Source: Alteraurantiacibacter aquimixticola | Lineage (GTDB): Bacteria > Pseudomonadota > Alphaproteobacteria > Sphingomonadales > Sphingomonadaceae | Assembly: GCF_004965515.1 (NCBI RefSeq) | Contig: NZ_SSHH01000004.1 | Location: 340,599 to 404,598, forward strand | Reading direction: 5' to 3' | DNA: 64,000 bases | Position numbers and translations under genes: made by a program | Shown: positions 27,570 through 36,851 of the stretch, one piece after another | Numbering within the stretch: position 1 is the stretch's first letter | Layout: each line of letters begins with the position of its first letter | The notes under the pieces: model-generated | What the model was told of the DNA's origin: nothing | Databases searched by the model: none | What the model saw: the letters and a program-made list of their open reading frames with translations, nothing else

Positions 27570-28634
27570 ATGAGCGCCGCAGCAGATACAATCGAGCCCG
27601 AGGGCAGCCCCTCTTCGCAGATTCGCCCGGTGGCGCTGGCGCGCTGGCTGTTCGCCGTCGCCGCGCTCGTCACGCTGATCGTGGCGGTGGGCGGGATCAC
27701 GCGCCTCACCGAATCCGGCCTCTCGATCACCGAGTGGAAGCCGGTGACCGGCGCGCTTCCGCCGCTGACCGAGGCGCATTGGCAGACCGAGTTCGAAGCC
27801 TACCAGCAGATCGGCGAGTACCAGCAGGTCGCCGGGCCGCAGGGCATGACGCTGGAGCAATACAAGTTCATCTATTTCTGGGAGTGGTTCCACCGGCTGA
27901 TCGGCCGCGTTATCGGCCTCGTCTTTGCCGTGCCGCTGGCATGGTTCTGGCTGAAGGGCGCGATTCCGCCCGGATACAAGCCGCGGCTACTCGCCCTCCT
28001 GGCGCTGGGCGGGCTGCAGGGCGCGTTCGGCTGGTTCATGGTCCGCTCGGGCCTCAATACAGAGATGACCGACGTTTCGCATTTCTGGCTCTCCATCCAT
28101 TTGCTGACCGCGCTCTTCACGCTCGCCGGCCTTATCTGGACAGCACGCGACCTGCTCGTGCTCGACAAGGATTCCGGAGCGAAGCCCACGAGACTGACCG
28201 GACTGTCACTGCTGACGGCGATCATCCTGTTCATCCAGTTGCTGCTGGGCGCATGGGTGGCAGGTCTCAATGCCGGCCTAGCGTCGGACAGCTGGCCATT
28301 GATGCAGGGGCGCCTGTTCCCGGAGATCGGCTGGAACAACGGCTTCTTGTGGACGCTGACGCACGACCCATTCCTCCTCCACTGGCTGCACCGCTGGTGG
28401 GCGTGGGTCGCGGTCGCCGCACTGATCGTGATGGCGCGTGCGCTGAAAAAGGCGGGTGACCGTCCTGCTTCGATCTACATCCACTCGGCTTTCGGCATCC
28501 AGATCCTGCTCGGCATCGCCACCGTGATGACAATGGTGGAACTGTGGATCGCCGTCGCGCACCAGCTCGTCGGCGCGCTGCTGGTCGCCGCCACTGCATG
28601 GGGCGCGCACCGGCTGGGGCAGCGCGGCACATGA
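27570..28634 (+). CDS. ctaA: Heme A synthase (CtaA/COX15)
   Basis: This integral membrane enzyme converts heme O to heme A for cytochrome oxidase. The 354-residue product has eight hydrophobic segments and the family signatures GGITRLTESGLSITEWKPV, EWFHRLIGRVIG and LLHWLHRWWAW, holding the conserved heme-ligand His residues. The start MSAAADT was chosen by similarity. The gene overlaps cutA by 4 bp. Confidence 0.96.
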   Translation: MSAAADTIEPEGSPSSQIRPVALARWLFAVAALVTLIVAVGGITRLTESGLSITEWKPVTGALPPLTEAHWQTEFEAYQQIGEYQQVAGPQGMTLEQYKFIYFWEWFHRLIGRVIGLVFAVPLAWFWLKGAIPPGYKPRLLALLALGGLQGAFGWFMVRSGLNTEMTDVSHFWLSIHLLTALFTLAGLIWTARDLLVLDKDSGAKPTRLTGLSLLTAIILFIQLLLGAWVAGLNAGLASDSWPLMQGRLFPEIGWNNGFLWTLTHDPFLLHWLHRWWAWVAVAALIVMARALKKAGDRPASIYIHSAFGIQILLGIATVMTMVELWIAVAHQLVGALLVAATAWGAHRLGQRGT

Positions 28635-28942
28635 GCAAGGCGGCGCTCGCCTGGTGCCCGTTCCCGAACGAAGCGGAGGCGCGCGCGGTCGCCACACATC
28701 TGCTCGACGAGAAGCTGATCGCCTGTGCCAACATCCTGCCCGGCATGGTCTCGCTCTATGAATGGGAAGGCGAGCGGGGCGAGTCGAACGAGGTCGGCGT
28801 GCTGTTCAAGACCAGCGCGCAGCTGCGCGATTCCTTGGCCAAACGCCTGACGCAATTACATTCCTATGCAAGCCCGGCGATTATGCTATGGGACGTTGAG
28901 GCCGCACCGGAAACTACCGCAGAGTGGCTAGGGGGGTTGTAA
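28631..28942 (+). CDS. cutA: Divalent-cation tolerance protein CutA
   Basis: CutA is a small trimeric protein linked to copper tolerance. The 103-residue product has the family core CPFPNEAEARAVATHLLDEKLIACANILPG and LYEWEGE, and ends with TAEWLGGL. The ATG overlaps the ctaA stop (ATGA), so the two are translationally coupled, which fits a shared link to copper and cytochrome oxidase, though that is inference. Confidence 0.94.
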   Translation: MSKAALAWCPFPNEAEARAVATHLLDEKLIACANILPGMVSLYEWEGERGESNEVGVLFKTSAQLRDSLAKRLTQLHSYASPAIMLWDVEAAPETTAEWLGGL

Positions 28943-28958
28943 ACGGGAGCGCAAGTGA

Positions 28959-29690
28959 ATGCATCTGGCTGATCGACGCCAAATGCTGCAAATGGCCTTG
29001 GGGGCAGCGATAATGCCGATCATCGGCACACGTGGCGGGTACGCCGCGGCCCTTCCGTCTGCGGGTCCCATCGCGCCGCCGTCGTGCCGCATGATCTATC
29101 GCCGCACACTCGATCGCGCTTTGCCCGGTGGCAGCGACAGCTTTGTCGTTACCCGCGACTTCGCCGTCACTTTCCAGGCAAGGGGCGATCAGGGTTTCGA
29201 GATTGTGGGCAAGCAGGTCGGCGCCAGCGTCTCCGTGCCGGAGAATATCGCGCATCTGGGCGAGCTCGAACGCCAACGGGTCGAGCACGGGATTTTCCCG
29301 CTTTATCTCGATGCCAGCGGCCATATCATCGACGGCGACGATCCCTATCCCAGCGCGATGATCGATGCCGCGCTGGCGGATGCGCAGCGCCGCTTCGCCG
29401 ATCGCGGTGACGAGGTCGGGCTGCTTCTCGATGCCCTGCACTCGGCCGGCGAACACATGATCGCGGAACTGCCGCGCGACCTGTTCGCGCCCAGCGAGGA
29501 CATGCGTGAAAATCGCAATGAAGTGACCCTGCCCTGGGGCGACCGGGGCGAGGTCATGACCCGGTTCGAGGCACGCCGCGATCCGGAGACGCGGCTGATG
29601 CGCACCGCCCACCGCGAAGTACGCACCTTGCTGGCAGGGGAAGAGCGCCGCAGTGCCGAAGCTTGGGAGCTGTTTCCCGCCCAGGATTGA
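28959..29690 (+). CDS. Exported hypothetical protein
   Basis: The 243-residue product opens with DRRQMLQMALGAAIMPIIG, a twin-Arg-like N-terminus followed by a hydrophobic stretch and an Ala-rich cleavage region, so export is likely, possibly by Tat. The rest is a mixed domain with SDSFVVTRDFAVTF and MIDAALADAQRRFADRGDEV. I recognise no family. It begins 16 bp after cutA, so it may be in the same operon. Confidence 0.75.
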   Translation: MHLADRRQMLQMALGAAIMPIIGTRGGYAAALPSAGPIAPPSCRMIYRRTLDRALPGGSDSFVVTRDFAVTFQARGDQGFEIVGKQVGASVSVPENIAHLGELERQRVEHGIFPLYLDASGHIIDGDDPYPSAMIDAALADAQRRFADRGDEVGLLLDALHSAGEHMIAELPRDLFAPSEDMRENRNEVTLPWGDRGEVMTRFEARRDPETRLMRTAHREVRTLLAGEERRSAEAWELFPAQD

Positions 29691-29731
29691 GTGCGGTATT
29701 ATTTTACCTCCTCGCAAAGCCGCATGAACGC

Positions 29732-29759
29732 TTGACTTGAGGCCTCTTCCAAGACAAAT
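29732..29759 (+). promoter_or_regulatory. Candidate promoter of rplM-rpsI
   Basis: A TTGACT hexamer at 29732-29737 is followed after 16 bases by ACAAAT. The -35-like part is good and the -10 part is weak. It lies about 80 bp before the rplM ATG, after the exported hypothetical gene ends, where a ribosomal promoter is expected. Confidence 0.35.
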
Positions 29760-29840
29760 GGCGCGCCTTCGCAAGGCCCATCCGGCGATTCCGGACGGGC
29801 GGCGCGGCGAACCATTCGCGAGACAAGGAATTATAAGGCC

Positions 29841-30320
29841 ATGAAGGCGCTTTCGAAGCAGACCCGGTCGATCAAGCCGGCCGAGGTCGAAAAGAAGTGG
29901 CACATCATCGATGCCGAGGGGCTGATTGTCGGCCGCCTCGCCACGATCGTCGCCAACATCCTGCGCGGCAAGCACAAGCCGAGCTTCACTCCGCATGTCG
30001 ATTGCGGCGACCATGTCGTCATCATCAATGCCGACAAGGTGAAGTTCACCGGCAACAAGCTGGGCCAGAAGACCTATTACAAGCACACCGGCCATCCGGG
30101 CGGCATCAAGGGCATCACTGCCGGCAAGGTGCTGGAAAGCCGCTTCCCCGAGCGCGTGCTGGAAAAGGCCGTGGAGCGCATGATCCCGCGCGGTCCGCTG
30201 GGCCGCCAGCAGATGAGGGCTCTGCACCTCTATAACGGCACCGAGCATCCGCATGACGGCCAGAAGCCCGAAGTGCTCGACGTTGCCTCCATGAACCGCA
30301 AGAACAAGGCTGCCCAGTAA
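29841..30320 (+). CDS. rplM: 50S ribosomal protein L13
   Basis: The 159-residue product contains [58 protein letters not shown] and [19 protein letters not shown], all standard L13 features. The stop overlaps the rpsI start by one base (TAATG), the usual bacterial rplM-rpsI pair. It is preceded by AAGGAATTATAAGG with a good ribosome-binding site. Confidence 0.98.
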   Translation: MKALSKQTRSIKPAEVEKKWHIIDAEGLIVGRLATIVANILRGKHKPSFTPHVDCGDHVVIINADKVKFTGNKLGQKTYYKHTGHPGGIKGITAGKVLESRFPERVLEKAVERMIPRGPLGRQQMRALHLYNGTEHPHDGQKPEVLDVASMNRKNKAAQ

Positions 30321-30829
30321 TGGCTGACGAAAACAACTCCGTCTCCGACCTGTCGGAACTGAAGGATATCGCTGGCGACGCTCCGGCCGCCACCGAAGCC
30401 GCAACCCCCGCCGCTCCCCTGCGTGAGCAGGAACTGGACGCGCAGGGCCGCGCTTATGCCACCGGCCGCCGCAAGGACGCCGTGGCCCGCGTATGGCTGA
30501 AGCCCGGCACCGGCAAGATCACCGTCAACGGCAAGGACCAGGAAGTGTATTTCGCACGTCCGACGCTGCGCCTGGTGATCAACCAGCCTTTCGACATCAC
30601 CGAGCGTGAAGGCCAGTATGACATCGTCGCCACCGTCAAGGGCGGCGGCCTGTCCGGCCAGGCCGGCGCGGTGAAGCACGGCATCAGCCAGGCGCTGACC
30701 AAGTACGAGCCTGCCCTGCGCAGCACCGTCAAGGCAGCCGGCTTTCTCACCCGCGACAGCCGCGTGGTGGAGCGCAAGAAGTACGGCCGCGCCAAGGCCC
30801 GCCGCAGCTTCCAGTTCTCGAAGCGCTAA
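30320..30829 (+). CDS. rpsI: 30S ribosomal protein S9
   Basis: The C-terminal 130 residues are normal S9, with [20 protein letters not shown] and the basic tail [13 protein letters not shown], whose last residues reach the P site. An acidic, Ala-rich N-terminal extension of about 40 residues ([18 protein letters not shown]) precedes it, a known alphaproteobacterial feature. The gene is followed by a strong terminator. Confidence 0.98.
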   Translation: MADENNSVSDLSELKDIAGDAPAATEAATPAAPLREQELDAQGRAYATGRRKDAVARVWLKPGTGKITVNGKDQEVYFARPTLRLVINQPFDITEREGQYDIVATVKGGGLSGQAGAVKHGISQALTKYEPALRSTVKAAGFLTRDSRVVERKKYGRAKARRSFQFSKR

Positions 30830-30852
30830 GGCCCAACGGTCTACCGAACACG

Positions 30853-30887
30853 AAAAGGGCGGCCTTCACGGGCCGCCCTTTTTCTTT
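30853..30887. terminator. Bidirectional terminator between rpsI and the DivK-like gene
   Basis: Stem GGGCGGCC (30857-30864) with GGCCGCCC (30871-30878) is followed by TTTTTCTTT on the plus strand and preceded by AAAA, giving TTTT on the minus strand. It serves rpsI and the converging response-regulator gene. Confidence 0.85.
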
Positions 30888-30908
30888 GCGCGATCTGCCC
30901 GGTGCCGG

Positions 30909-31283
30909 TCAGTGTGCCCGTTCGATCAGGCCTTCCACCGCGCCGACGAGCTTGTCCACCGAGACCGGCTTGGCGAGATAGGCGCGTGCGCCCGCTTCTA
31001 TGATGCGCTGTTCCTCGCCCTTGCCGGCAAAGGCGGTGATGGCGACGATCGGTATACCCTTGGTCTCTTCCTGGCGCTGCAGCCTGCGGATCAGCCGCAG
31101 GCCGGAAATGTGCGGCAGCTGGATATCCATGGTGATGAGATCCGGCGCGAACCGGTCGACCTCGTCCAGCACGGCCGCACCGTCGGACACCATCTGCACC
31201 TCGAACCCGCGCGCGCCCAGAACCTCATGATAGAACATGCGGTTGAGCAAGTCGTCTTCAACAACAAGAATTCGGGTCGCCAT
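30909..31283 (-). CDS. divK: Single-domain response regulator, DivK-like
   Basis: The 124-residue protein is only a receiver domain with no output domain. The phosphoacceptor is D53 in TMDIQLP, the acidic pair is EDD near residue 10, and the conserved Thr and Lys are in ITAF and AKPVS. The sequence MDIQLPHISGLRLIRRL and ARAYLAKPVSVDKL resembles DivK of Caulobacter, which works in cell-cycle signalling upstream of CtrA. The identity as the true DivK orthologue is likely but not proven. Confidence 0.85.
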   Translation of the reverse strand: MATRILVVEDDLLNRMFYHEVLGARGFEVQMVSDGAAVLDEVDRFAPDLITMDIQLPHISGLRLIRRLQRQEETKGIPIVAITAFAGKGEEQRIIEAGARAYLAKPVSVDKLVGAVEGLIERAH

Positions 31284-31351
31284 TGCGAATAAATACGCTT
31301 GCGGCGATTTGGTGCCAATAAATCGTGTAAATAGTCGATAAAGCGGGCTTT

Positions 31352-32209
31352 TCAGTCGACGGGCGGATCAGTTCGGGGAACATGGCCCACCGGGGCGACC
31401 GGTTCTCCCGGTTCGCGGGGCGGCATTGCGTCCTCCGGAACTTCGTCGATCATCATCTCGCGGCTCGCCACACCTTCGAGGTTGCGCACCCGCACAGACA
31501 GCTCCTCGCCATTCCAATGCAGCTCGTTGAAGCTGGCGGGTGTGGAACGGATGCGGTGGGACAAGGTTCCCGCGCCGATCATGCGCACCGGGCCATTGGG
31601 CGTCGCCTCCATGATGTCGAAAGCATCGTGCACATGACCGCTCAGCACGCCGAGCACATTGCGCTGCGCCAGTTCCGCGAGCGCATGGCTGCCATTGCGC
31701 GTCAGCGCGGTACCATGCGTCCCCGCCTCGCGCAGCGGATGGTGCGCCGTCACCAGAACGCGGGCGGTGGAGGGCAGCGAATCGATCTGCGCCAGGCAAT
31801 CGTCCAGCGCGTCCTTCGTGATCCAGCCTTTCGACCAGTTGAGGCGCGGCTGGGCGGGGACATTGGTGTTCAGCGGCACCAGCGCCAGTCCGTCGACCTG
31901 CAGCCGCCGCTCCACCAGGTCGCGAAACGCCTCGAACCGGGCAAGCGGGTTCAAATAGCGCTGGGGCAAGTGATAGCCGGGAAGGTCGTGATTGCCCGGC
32001 TCGATCGTGACCGGCACGGGCAGCGAACGAATCCACTTCTCCGCCGCCGCAAATTCGTGCCGCCGCGCGCGCATGGTGAGATCGCCGGTGATCGCCACCG
32101 CATCGGGTTTCCGCGCCAGGATTTCCTGCCGCACCCAATCGAGCGCGCGGTTGTCCTCGATCCCGAAATGGATGTCGCTGAGGTGGAACAGGGTCAGCTT
32201 GTTGGCCAT
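31352..32209 (-). CDS. Calcineurin-like metallophosphoesterase
   Basis: The 285-residue protein has the complete metal site: DIHFG, TGDLT, PGNHDLPGY, AHHPL and SGHVHD. The family cleaves phosphate mono- or diesters, and the order resembles cyclic-nucleotide phosphodiesterases of the CpdA/Icc type, but the substrate cannot be told. It has no signal peptide. A small membrane-protein gene lies upstream on the same strand. Confidence 0.9.
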   Translation of the reverse strand: MANKLTLFHLSDIHFGIEDNRALDWVRQEILARKPDAVAITGDLTMRARRHEFAAAEKWIRSLPVPVTIEPGNHDLPGYHLPQRYLNPLARFEAFRDLVERRLQVDGLALVPLNTNVPAQPRLNWSKGWITKDALDDCLAQIDSLPSTARVLVTAHHPLREAGTHGTALTRNGSHALAELAQRNVLGVLSGHVHDAFDIMEATPNGPVRMIGAGTLSHRIRSTPASFNELHWNGEELSVRVRNLEGVASREMMIDEVPEDAMPPREPGEPVAPVGHVPRTDPPVD

Positions 32210-32257
32210 GTGGCGATGTCGCTAGCAGATCGGCGCGGGCATTCCCACGCCCCTGTT

Positions 32258-32524
32258 TCAGATCCTGTTGGTCAGGATCACCCAGGCGGACACACCATTG
32301 CCGATCGAATAGAGCGCATAGGCCCAGCCCCAGCCGGTATGGCCATTGGCGACGACCAGCAGCGCCACCAGCAGGATCACGAATTCCAGTGCCAGCGTGA
32401 CTTCCGGCCGCATCACCCCTCCGCGCCCCAGGAACTGGCGCACCAGCGGATGCCCGCTCGCCAGCACCGCCCGGTGACAGGCGAAATTGGCGATGCCGAG
32501 CAGGAAGACGATTGCGATAGCCAT
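32258..32524 (-). CDS. Small hypothetical membrane protein
   Basis: The 88-residue product has two or three hydrophobic segments (about residues 1-15, 42-60 and 65-83). It contains FACHRAVLASGHPLVRQFL and GWGWAYALYSIGNGVSAWV. No family is recognised. It is 48 bp upstream of the phosphoesterase gene on the same strand. Confidence 0.72.
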   Translation of the reverse strand: MAIAIVFLLGIANFACHRAVLASGHPLVRQFLGRGGVMRPEVTLALEFVILLVALLVVANGHTGWGWAYALYSIGNGVSAWVILTNRI

Positions 32525-32764
32525 GGTCCGATCCTTCTGCCTGCAACGGCCAGCGGGTGCAAATTGCCGTTCGTGGAGCGCTCTCGGCGCTTCGTCGGCA
32601 GCAGGAATCCCCCGTCGATAATTGCCAGCCCCAAATCGATGCGCGCGCGCCGCGAATCACGCATCGGCCTACCAATGGTCATGCGCCGCGGCCGTTTCCA
32701 GTCCCACCGGCTGCGGCGCGACCCCCTTCAGCAAGGGAGGTAACCACGAGGAAGGAGAAGGGTT

Positions 32765-33073
32765 ATGATGAAGACGATTTCCATGGCGCTGGCCAGTGCC
32801 GCGCTGCTTGCCGCCCCCGCTGTGTCCGCCGCAGAAGGCGAACAGCGCACCACCGGCGTCGAATATTCGGATCTCGACCTGACGAGCGAAGCCGGCCGCA
32901 AGGAACTCGACCGCCGGATCGACGAAGCCGCGCGGGAAGTGTGCGGCGTCGATGAAATACGCGTCGGTACGCGTCTGCCGTCGCGCGAAGCGCGCGATTG
33001 CTATCGCGACGCCAAGCGCCAGCTGGACCGCCATGTTGCGCAGCTTGTACAGCAGGAGGCCCGCGGCGGCTGA
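32765..33073 (+). CDS. UrcA family protein
   Basis: The 102-residue secreted protein has an Ala-rich signal peptide cut near residue 23, then VEYSDLDLTSEAGRKELDRRIDEAAREVCG. This YxDLDL..GRxxLxRRI pattern and two Cys are typical of the UrcA family of Sphingomonadales and Caulobacterales, whose function is unknown. The ATG is preceded by GGAGAAGGG. A strong terminator follows, so it is a one-gene transcript. Confidence 0.88.
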   Translation: MMKTISMALASAALLAAPAVSAAEGEQRTTGVEYSDLDLTSEAGRKELDRRIDEAAREVCGVDEIRVGTRLPSREARDCYRDAKRQLDRHVAQLVQQEARGG

Positions 33074-33104
33074 CTGACAGTTTAACGATAAACCCCCCGA
33101 AACT

Positions 33105-33135
33105 GGGCGTCCGGATTATCCGGGCGCCCTTTTTG
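33105..33135 (+). terminator. Intrinsic terminator after the UrcA-family gene
   Basis: Arms GGGCGTCCGGAT and ATCCGGGCGCCC (one T-G pair) are followed by TTTTT. It lies about 32 bp past the stop, in the convergent space before the LytTR gene. Confidence 0.85.
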
Positions 33136-33168
33136 CATGGGGATTGGAGGGGAAACCCCGCGGCTGGC

Positions 33169-33909
33169 CTAGCGCCCTGCCATGGCCTTCACCTTGCGCA
33201 GATAGGTACGGCCGATGCGCAGGTCTTCCCCGCTTTCAAGCTCGACGCTCCACACGCCCAGCCCTTCATGCCGCAGCCCCTTGATCACATCCTTCCTGAG
33301 GATGGTCGAGCGGTGGATGCGGATAAACCTGTCAGGGTCGAGCCTGGCTTCGAGCCCGGCGATGGTCTGCAGCAGCAGGTAACTCGTTTCCCCGACATGC
33401 AGGCGAACATAATCGCGCTCGGCATCGATGCGGCTTACTTCGGCGGCATCGACCCGCAGCAGTTCGGACCGGTTGGGGACCCAGAATTCGCTCAGCCATT
33501 GCGTTTCCGCGCCACCGGACGTGTCGCGCCGGGCGAGCGCGCGGCCTATCGCGCGTTCCAGCCGTTCGGATGCGACCGGCTTCAGCACATAGTCGACTGC
33601 GTCGATATCGAAGGCTTCCACCGCGAAATTCTCATGCGCGGTGACGAATATCACCGCGGGCGGCGCTTCCGCCTTGCCCAATTCGCGGGCAACGGAAAGG
33701 CCATCCATGCCCGGCATGGTCATGTCGAGCAGAAGCACGTCGGGCTTCAGCTTTTCGGACAGGCGCAGCGCCGATTGGCCATCGGTCGCGGTACCGACCA
33801 CGGACAGGCCGTCCAGCTCGGCGCACAATACCTGCATGCGCTCGATCGCCAGCGGCTCGTCATCGACGATCAATGTGCGCAAAGTCGCCGCACCCCCCGC
33901 TTCGCTCAT
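33169..33909 (-). CDS. LytTR-family response regulator
   Basis: The 246-residue regulator has an N-terminal receiver with the phosphoacceptor D62 (LLLDMTMPGMDG) and the Lys in YVLKPVAS. It has a C-terminal LytTR DNA-binding domain with IDAERDYVRLH, RFIRIHRSTI and RTYLRKVKAM. Its ATG overlaps the stop of the upstream histidine kinase gene (ATGA), so the two form a two-component pair. Target genes are unknown. Confidence 0.94.
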   Translation of the reverse strand: MSEAGGAATLRTLIVDDEPLAIERMQVLCAELDGLSVVGTATDGQSALRLSEKLKPDVLLLDMTMPGMDGLSVARELGKAEAPPAVIFVTAHENFAVEAFDIDAVDYVLKPVASERLERAIGRALARRDTSGGAETQWLSEFWVPNRSELLRVDAAEVSRIDAERDYVRLHVGETSYLLLQTIAGLEARLDPDRFIRIHRSTILRKDVIKGLRHEGLGVWSVELESGEDLRIGRTYLRKVKAMAGR

Positions 33910-35105
33910 TCAGCTGCCTCCTGCCTGCGATGGCCGCGCTGGATCGGCAGGCGCAAATGGGTGGCATAGCCTTCGGGTACGCGGCCCGAGACCAGGCTGG
34001 CCTCGTCACCGAAGCGCGCTTCCAGCCGCTCGCGCACATTGGCAAGGCCGATGCCGTAGCCGGGGCGCGGATCGCCATTTTCGGTCGACCCGTCGCCATT
34101 ATCGGCCACCGTCACCACCAGCCGGCCATATTCCTCGCGTGCGGACAGCGTGATGACCACCTGCCCGGTTGTCGGCGCCACTGCGTGCTTCACAGAATTT
34201 TCCACCAGCGGCTGCAGGATCATGCCGGGTACCAGGCAATCCTCCAGCTCGCGCGGGATATTGTATTCGGCGCGCAACCGGAGGGGGAAGCGCACCGCCT
34301 CGATATCGAGATAGAGTTTCTGCAGCGCGATTTCCTCCGCCAGCGGCAGGTCCGCCGTGGGATCGTCGGCCAGGCTGCGGCGATAGAAGGTGCTGATCAT
34401 CTGGATCATGCGCTCGGCCGCCTGCGTCTTGCCGGTCAGAACCAGCGCCGAGAGCGAATTGAGCGTATTGAACAGGAAATGCGGATTGACCTGGTAGCGC
34501 AGGCTCCTGAGCTCCGCCGCCTTGGCCGCATTGCGGAACTGCTGTTCGCGCCGTTCCGCCCCGCGGGCCTTTTCCCCGGTCAGCAGCGCGAGATAGAGCG
34601 CGCACCAGGCCAGCAGCATGAAATAGCGGCTGAAAGTGAGCTCGGTCACCTGCTCCCGGCTGGAGGAGGAGAACATCGCGGCGAGGCTGGAACGAATGTC
34701 CACTCCGGTCTCTTCGGATTCGATCCCCTGGCTCTGGACGAAGTCCTGCAGCAGCTTTTCATCCAGCGCCGCCTGGACGTCGGCGAAGATCAGCCAGTTG
34801 ACCTGCGCGATCAGCAATGCCGCGGGCAGGGCGAAGACCAGCGCGGCGGTGATCTTGGCCCAGAGCGGGCGCGCGTCGAAAGCACGCAGCACCAGCCACA
34901 GCGCGAGCGTGACAACCGCGCCCATCAGGCTGGACAGGGCGCGCAGGCCCAGCAAATCGCCCGCCATGTGCAGGTTCAGCAGCTCTGCCCGCAACGTCAT
35001 CAGGATCAGATAGGCGGCCCACAGGCCGACCACCGATGCCAGCACCGTGCTGAACGGAACGCGCGCGACCAGTTCTTCAGGTTTATCCCTGTTCATGGGC
35101 GCCAT
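33906..35105 (-). CDS. LytS/YehU-type sensor histidine kinase
   Basis: The 399-residue membrane kinase has four to five hydrophobic helices in its first 180 residues. The His_kinase (PF06580) box YQVNPHFLFNTLNSL has the phosphorylated H209, and a HATPase region follows with VENSVKHAV, DNGDGS and GYGIGLANVRERL. No extracellular sensor domain of a known type is seen; the loop around residues 105-155 may serve. It is coupled to the LytTR regulator. Confidence 0.93.
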   Translation of the reverse strand: MAPMNRDKPEELVARVPFSTVLASVVGLWAAYLILMTLRAELLNLHMAGDLLGLRALSSLMGAVVTLALWLVLRAFDARPLWAKITAALVFALPAALLIAQVNWLIFADVQAALDEKLLQDFVQSQGIESEETGVDIRSSLAAMFSSSSREQVTELTFSRYFMLLAWCALYLALLTGEKARGAERREQQFRNAAKAAELRSLRYQVNPHFLFNTLNSLSALVLTGKTQAAERMIQMISTFYRRSLADDPTADLPLAEEIALQKLYLDIEAVRFPLRLRAEYNIPRELEDCLVPGMILQPLVENSVKHAVAPTTGQVVITLSAREEYGRLVVTVADNGDGSTENGDPRPGYGIGLANVRERLEARFGDEASLVSGRVPEGYATHLRLPIQRGHRRQEAAE

Positions 35106-35188
35106 TTACGCCTTGCGGACCCCGAAAGGCCAGCCCCCTGTCATATTCCGGTCGAACGGCGTGTGCGCTTGGTCGATCCGGGGCAGCC

Positions 35189-36706
35189 CTAGAGCAGGTG
35201 CTCCTCGGCGATCTTGCGCTTCCAGTGCAGCGGGGCGAGCGTGTGGACATTGTTGCCCTCGGCATCGACGGCCACCGTTACCGGCATGTCCTTCACGGTG
35301 AATTCGTAGATCGCTTCCATGCCAAGATCCTCGAAAGCGACAACTTTCGATTCCTTGATCGCCCGCGCGACGAGATAGGCCGCGCCGCCCGTCGCCATCA
35401 GATATGCGACCTTGAAGCGGCTGATCACATCCACCGCATCCGCGCCGCGCTCGGCCTTGCCGATCATCGCGAGCAGGCCTTGGTCGAGCATCATCTCGGT
35501 AAACTTGTCCATCCGGGTGGCGGTGGTGGGGCCGGCGGGGCCGACAACCTCACCCATCACCGGATCGACGGGGCCGACATAATAGATCGCGCGGCCCTTG
35601 AAGCTGACGGGCAGCTCTTCGCCCTTGTCGAGCATGTCCTGGATACGCTTATGCGCCGCATCGCGGCCGGTCAGCATCTTGCCGTTGAGCAGCAGCCGGT
35701 CGCCCATCTTCCAGCTCGCCACGACTTCGGGCGTGAGATTGTCGAGATCGACGCGCTTGGCCTCAACATCGGGCTGCCACTGGACGTCGGGCCACTGGTC
35801 GAGGTCGGGCGCGGGGATATAGCTGGGGCCGGAACCGTCGAGCGTGAAATGCGCATGGCGCGTGGCGGCGCAATTGGGGATCATCGCCACCGGCTTGCCC
35901 GCCGCATGGCAGGGCGCGTCGAGGATTTTCACGTCGAGCACGGTGGAAAGGCCGCCCAGCCCCTGCGCGCCGACGCCCATGGCATTGACCGCATCGAAGA
36001 TATCGATCCGCAGCTGCTCGATGTCGCTTTGCGCGCCGCGCTGCTTCAGCTGCGCCATGTCGATCGGCTCCATCAGGCTGAGCTTGGCGAGCTTCATGCA
36101 ATGTTCCGCCGTGCCGCCGATGCCGATGCCGAGCATGCCCGGCGGGCACCAGCCCGCGCCCATGGATGGGATCTGTTCCAGCACCCAGTCGACGATATTG
36201 TCGCTGGGGTTCATCATCTTGAACTTGCTCTTGTTTTCGCTGCCGCCGCCCTTGGCCGCTACATCGATCGCGACCGTGTTGCCCGGCACCATCTCGACCG
36301 AGAGCACGCTTGGCGTATTGTCGCGCGTATTGCGGCGGGTGAAAGCGGGATCGGCAAGGATCGAGGCGCGTAGCTTGTTGTCCGGATGGTTGTAGGCGCG
36401 GCGCACACCCTCATCGACCACGTCCTGCAGGCTCATCTTCGAATCGAGCCGGCAATCCTGACCCCATTTGACGAAGACGTTGACGATGCCGGTGTCCTGG
36501 CAGATCGGCCGGTGCCCCTCTGCGCACATGCGGCTGTTGGTCAGGATCTGCGCGATGGCATCCTTCGCCGCCGGGCCCTGCTCCGCCTCATAGGCCTCGC
36601 CCAGCGCCTTGATGTAATCCATCGGGTGGTAATAGGAGATATATTGCAGCGCATCGGCCACGCTTTCGATGAGGTCTTCTTCACGAATGAGGGTAACGTC
36701 GTTCAT
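35189..36706 (-). CDS. Fumarate hydratase class I (Fe-S)
   Basis: Class I fumarase interconverts fumarate and malate using an oxygen-sensitive 4Fe-4S cluster, which ties it to the suf system upstream. The 505-residue product has CAEGHRPICQDTG with one cluster-type Cys, CPPGMLGIGIGGTAEHCM and the C-terminal beta part GPAGPTTATRMDKF. The start MNDVTLIREEDL gives the normal size; the longer frame is spurious. AGGAG lies upstream. Confidence 0.96.
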   Translation of the reverse strand: MNDVTLIREEDLIESVADALQYISYYHPMDYIKALGEAYEAEQGPAAKDAIAQILTNSRMCAEGHRPICQDTGIVNVFVKWGQDCRLDSKMSLQDVVDEGVRRAYNHPDNKLRASILADPAFTRRNTRDNTPSVLSVEMVPGNTVAIDVAAKGGGSENKSKFKMMNPSDNIVDWVLEQIPSMGAGWCPPGMLGIGIGGTAEHCMKLAKLSLMEPIDMAQLKQRGAQSDIEQLRIDIFDAVNAMGVGAQGLGGLSTVLDVKILDAPCHAAGKPVAMIPNCAATRHAHFTLDGSGPSYIPAPDLDQWPDVQWQPDVEAKRVDLDNLTPEVVASWKMGDRLLLNGKMLTGRDAAHKRIQDMLDKGEELPVSFKGRAIYYVGPVDPVMGEVVGPAGPTTATRMDKFTEMMLDQGLLAMIGKAERGADAVDVISRFKVAYLMATGGAAYLVARAIKESKVVAFEDLGMEAIYEFTVKDMPVTVAVDAEGNNVHTLAPLHWKRKIAEEHLL

Positions 36707-36851
36707 CGAAGCGGATCTCCTGCTGATACAATTTCTGACACGCCGGGCGTGCTGCACCTGCTAAGGACGCAAAAGCAGGCCAAAGCCCTTGGACTTGTGC
36801 CCTCATACGCCTAAGGCTCGCCCCGGCAAGAGTGACGAGAGACGAAAGATA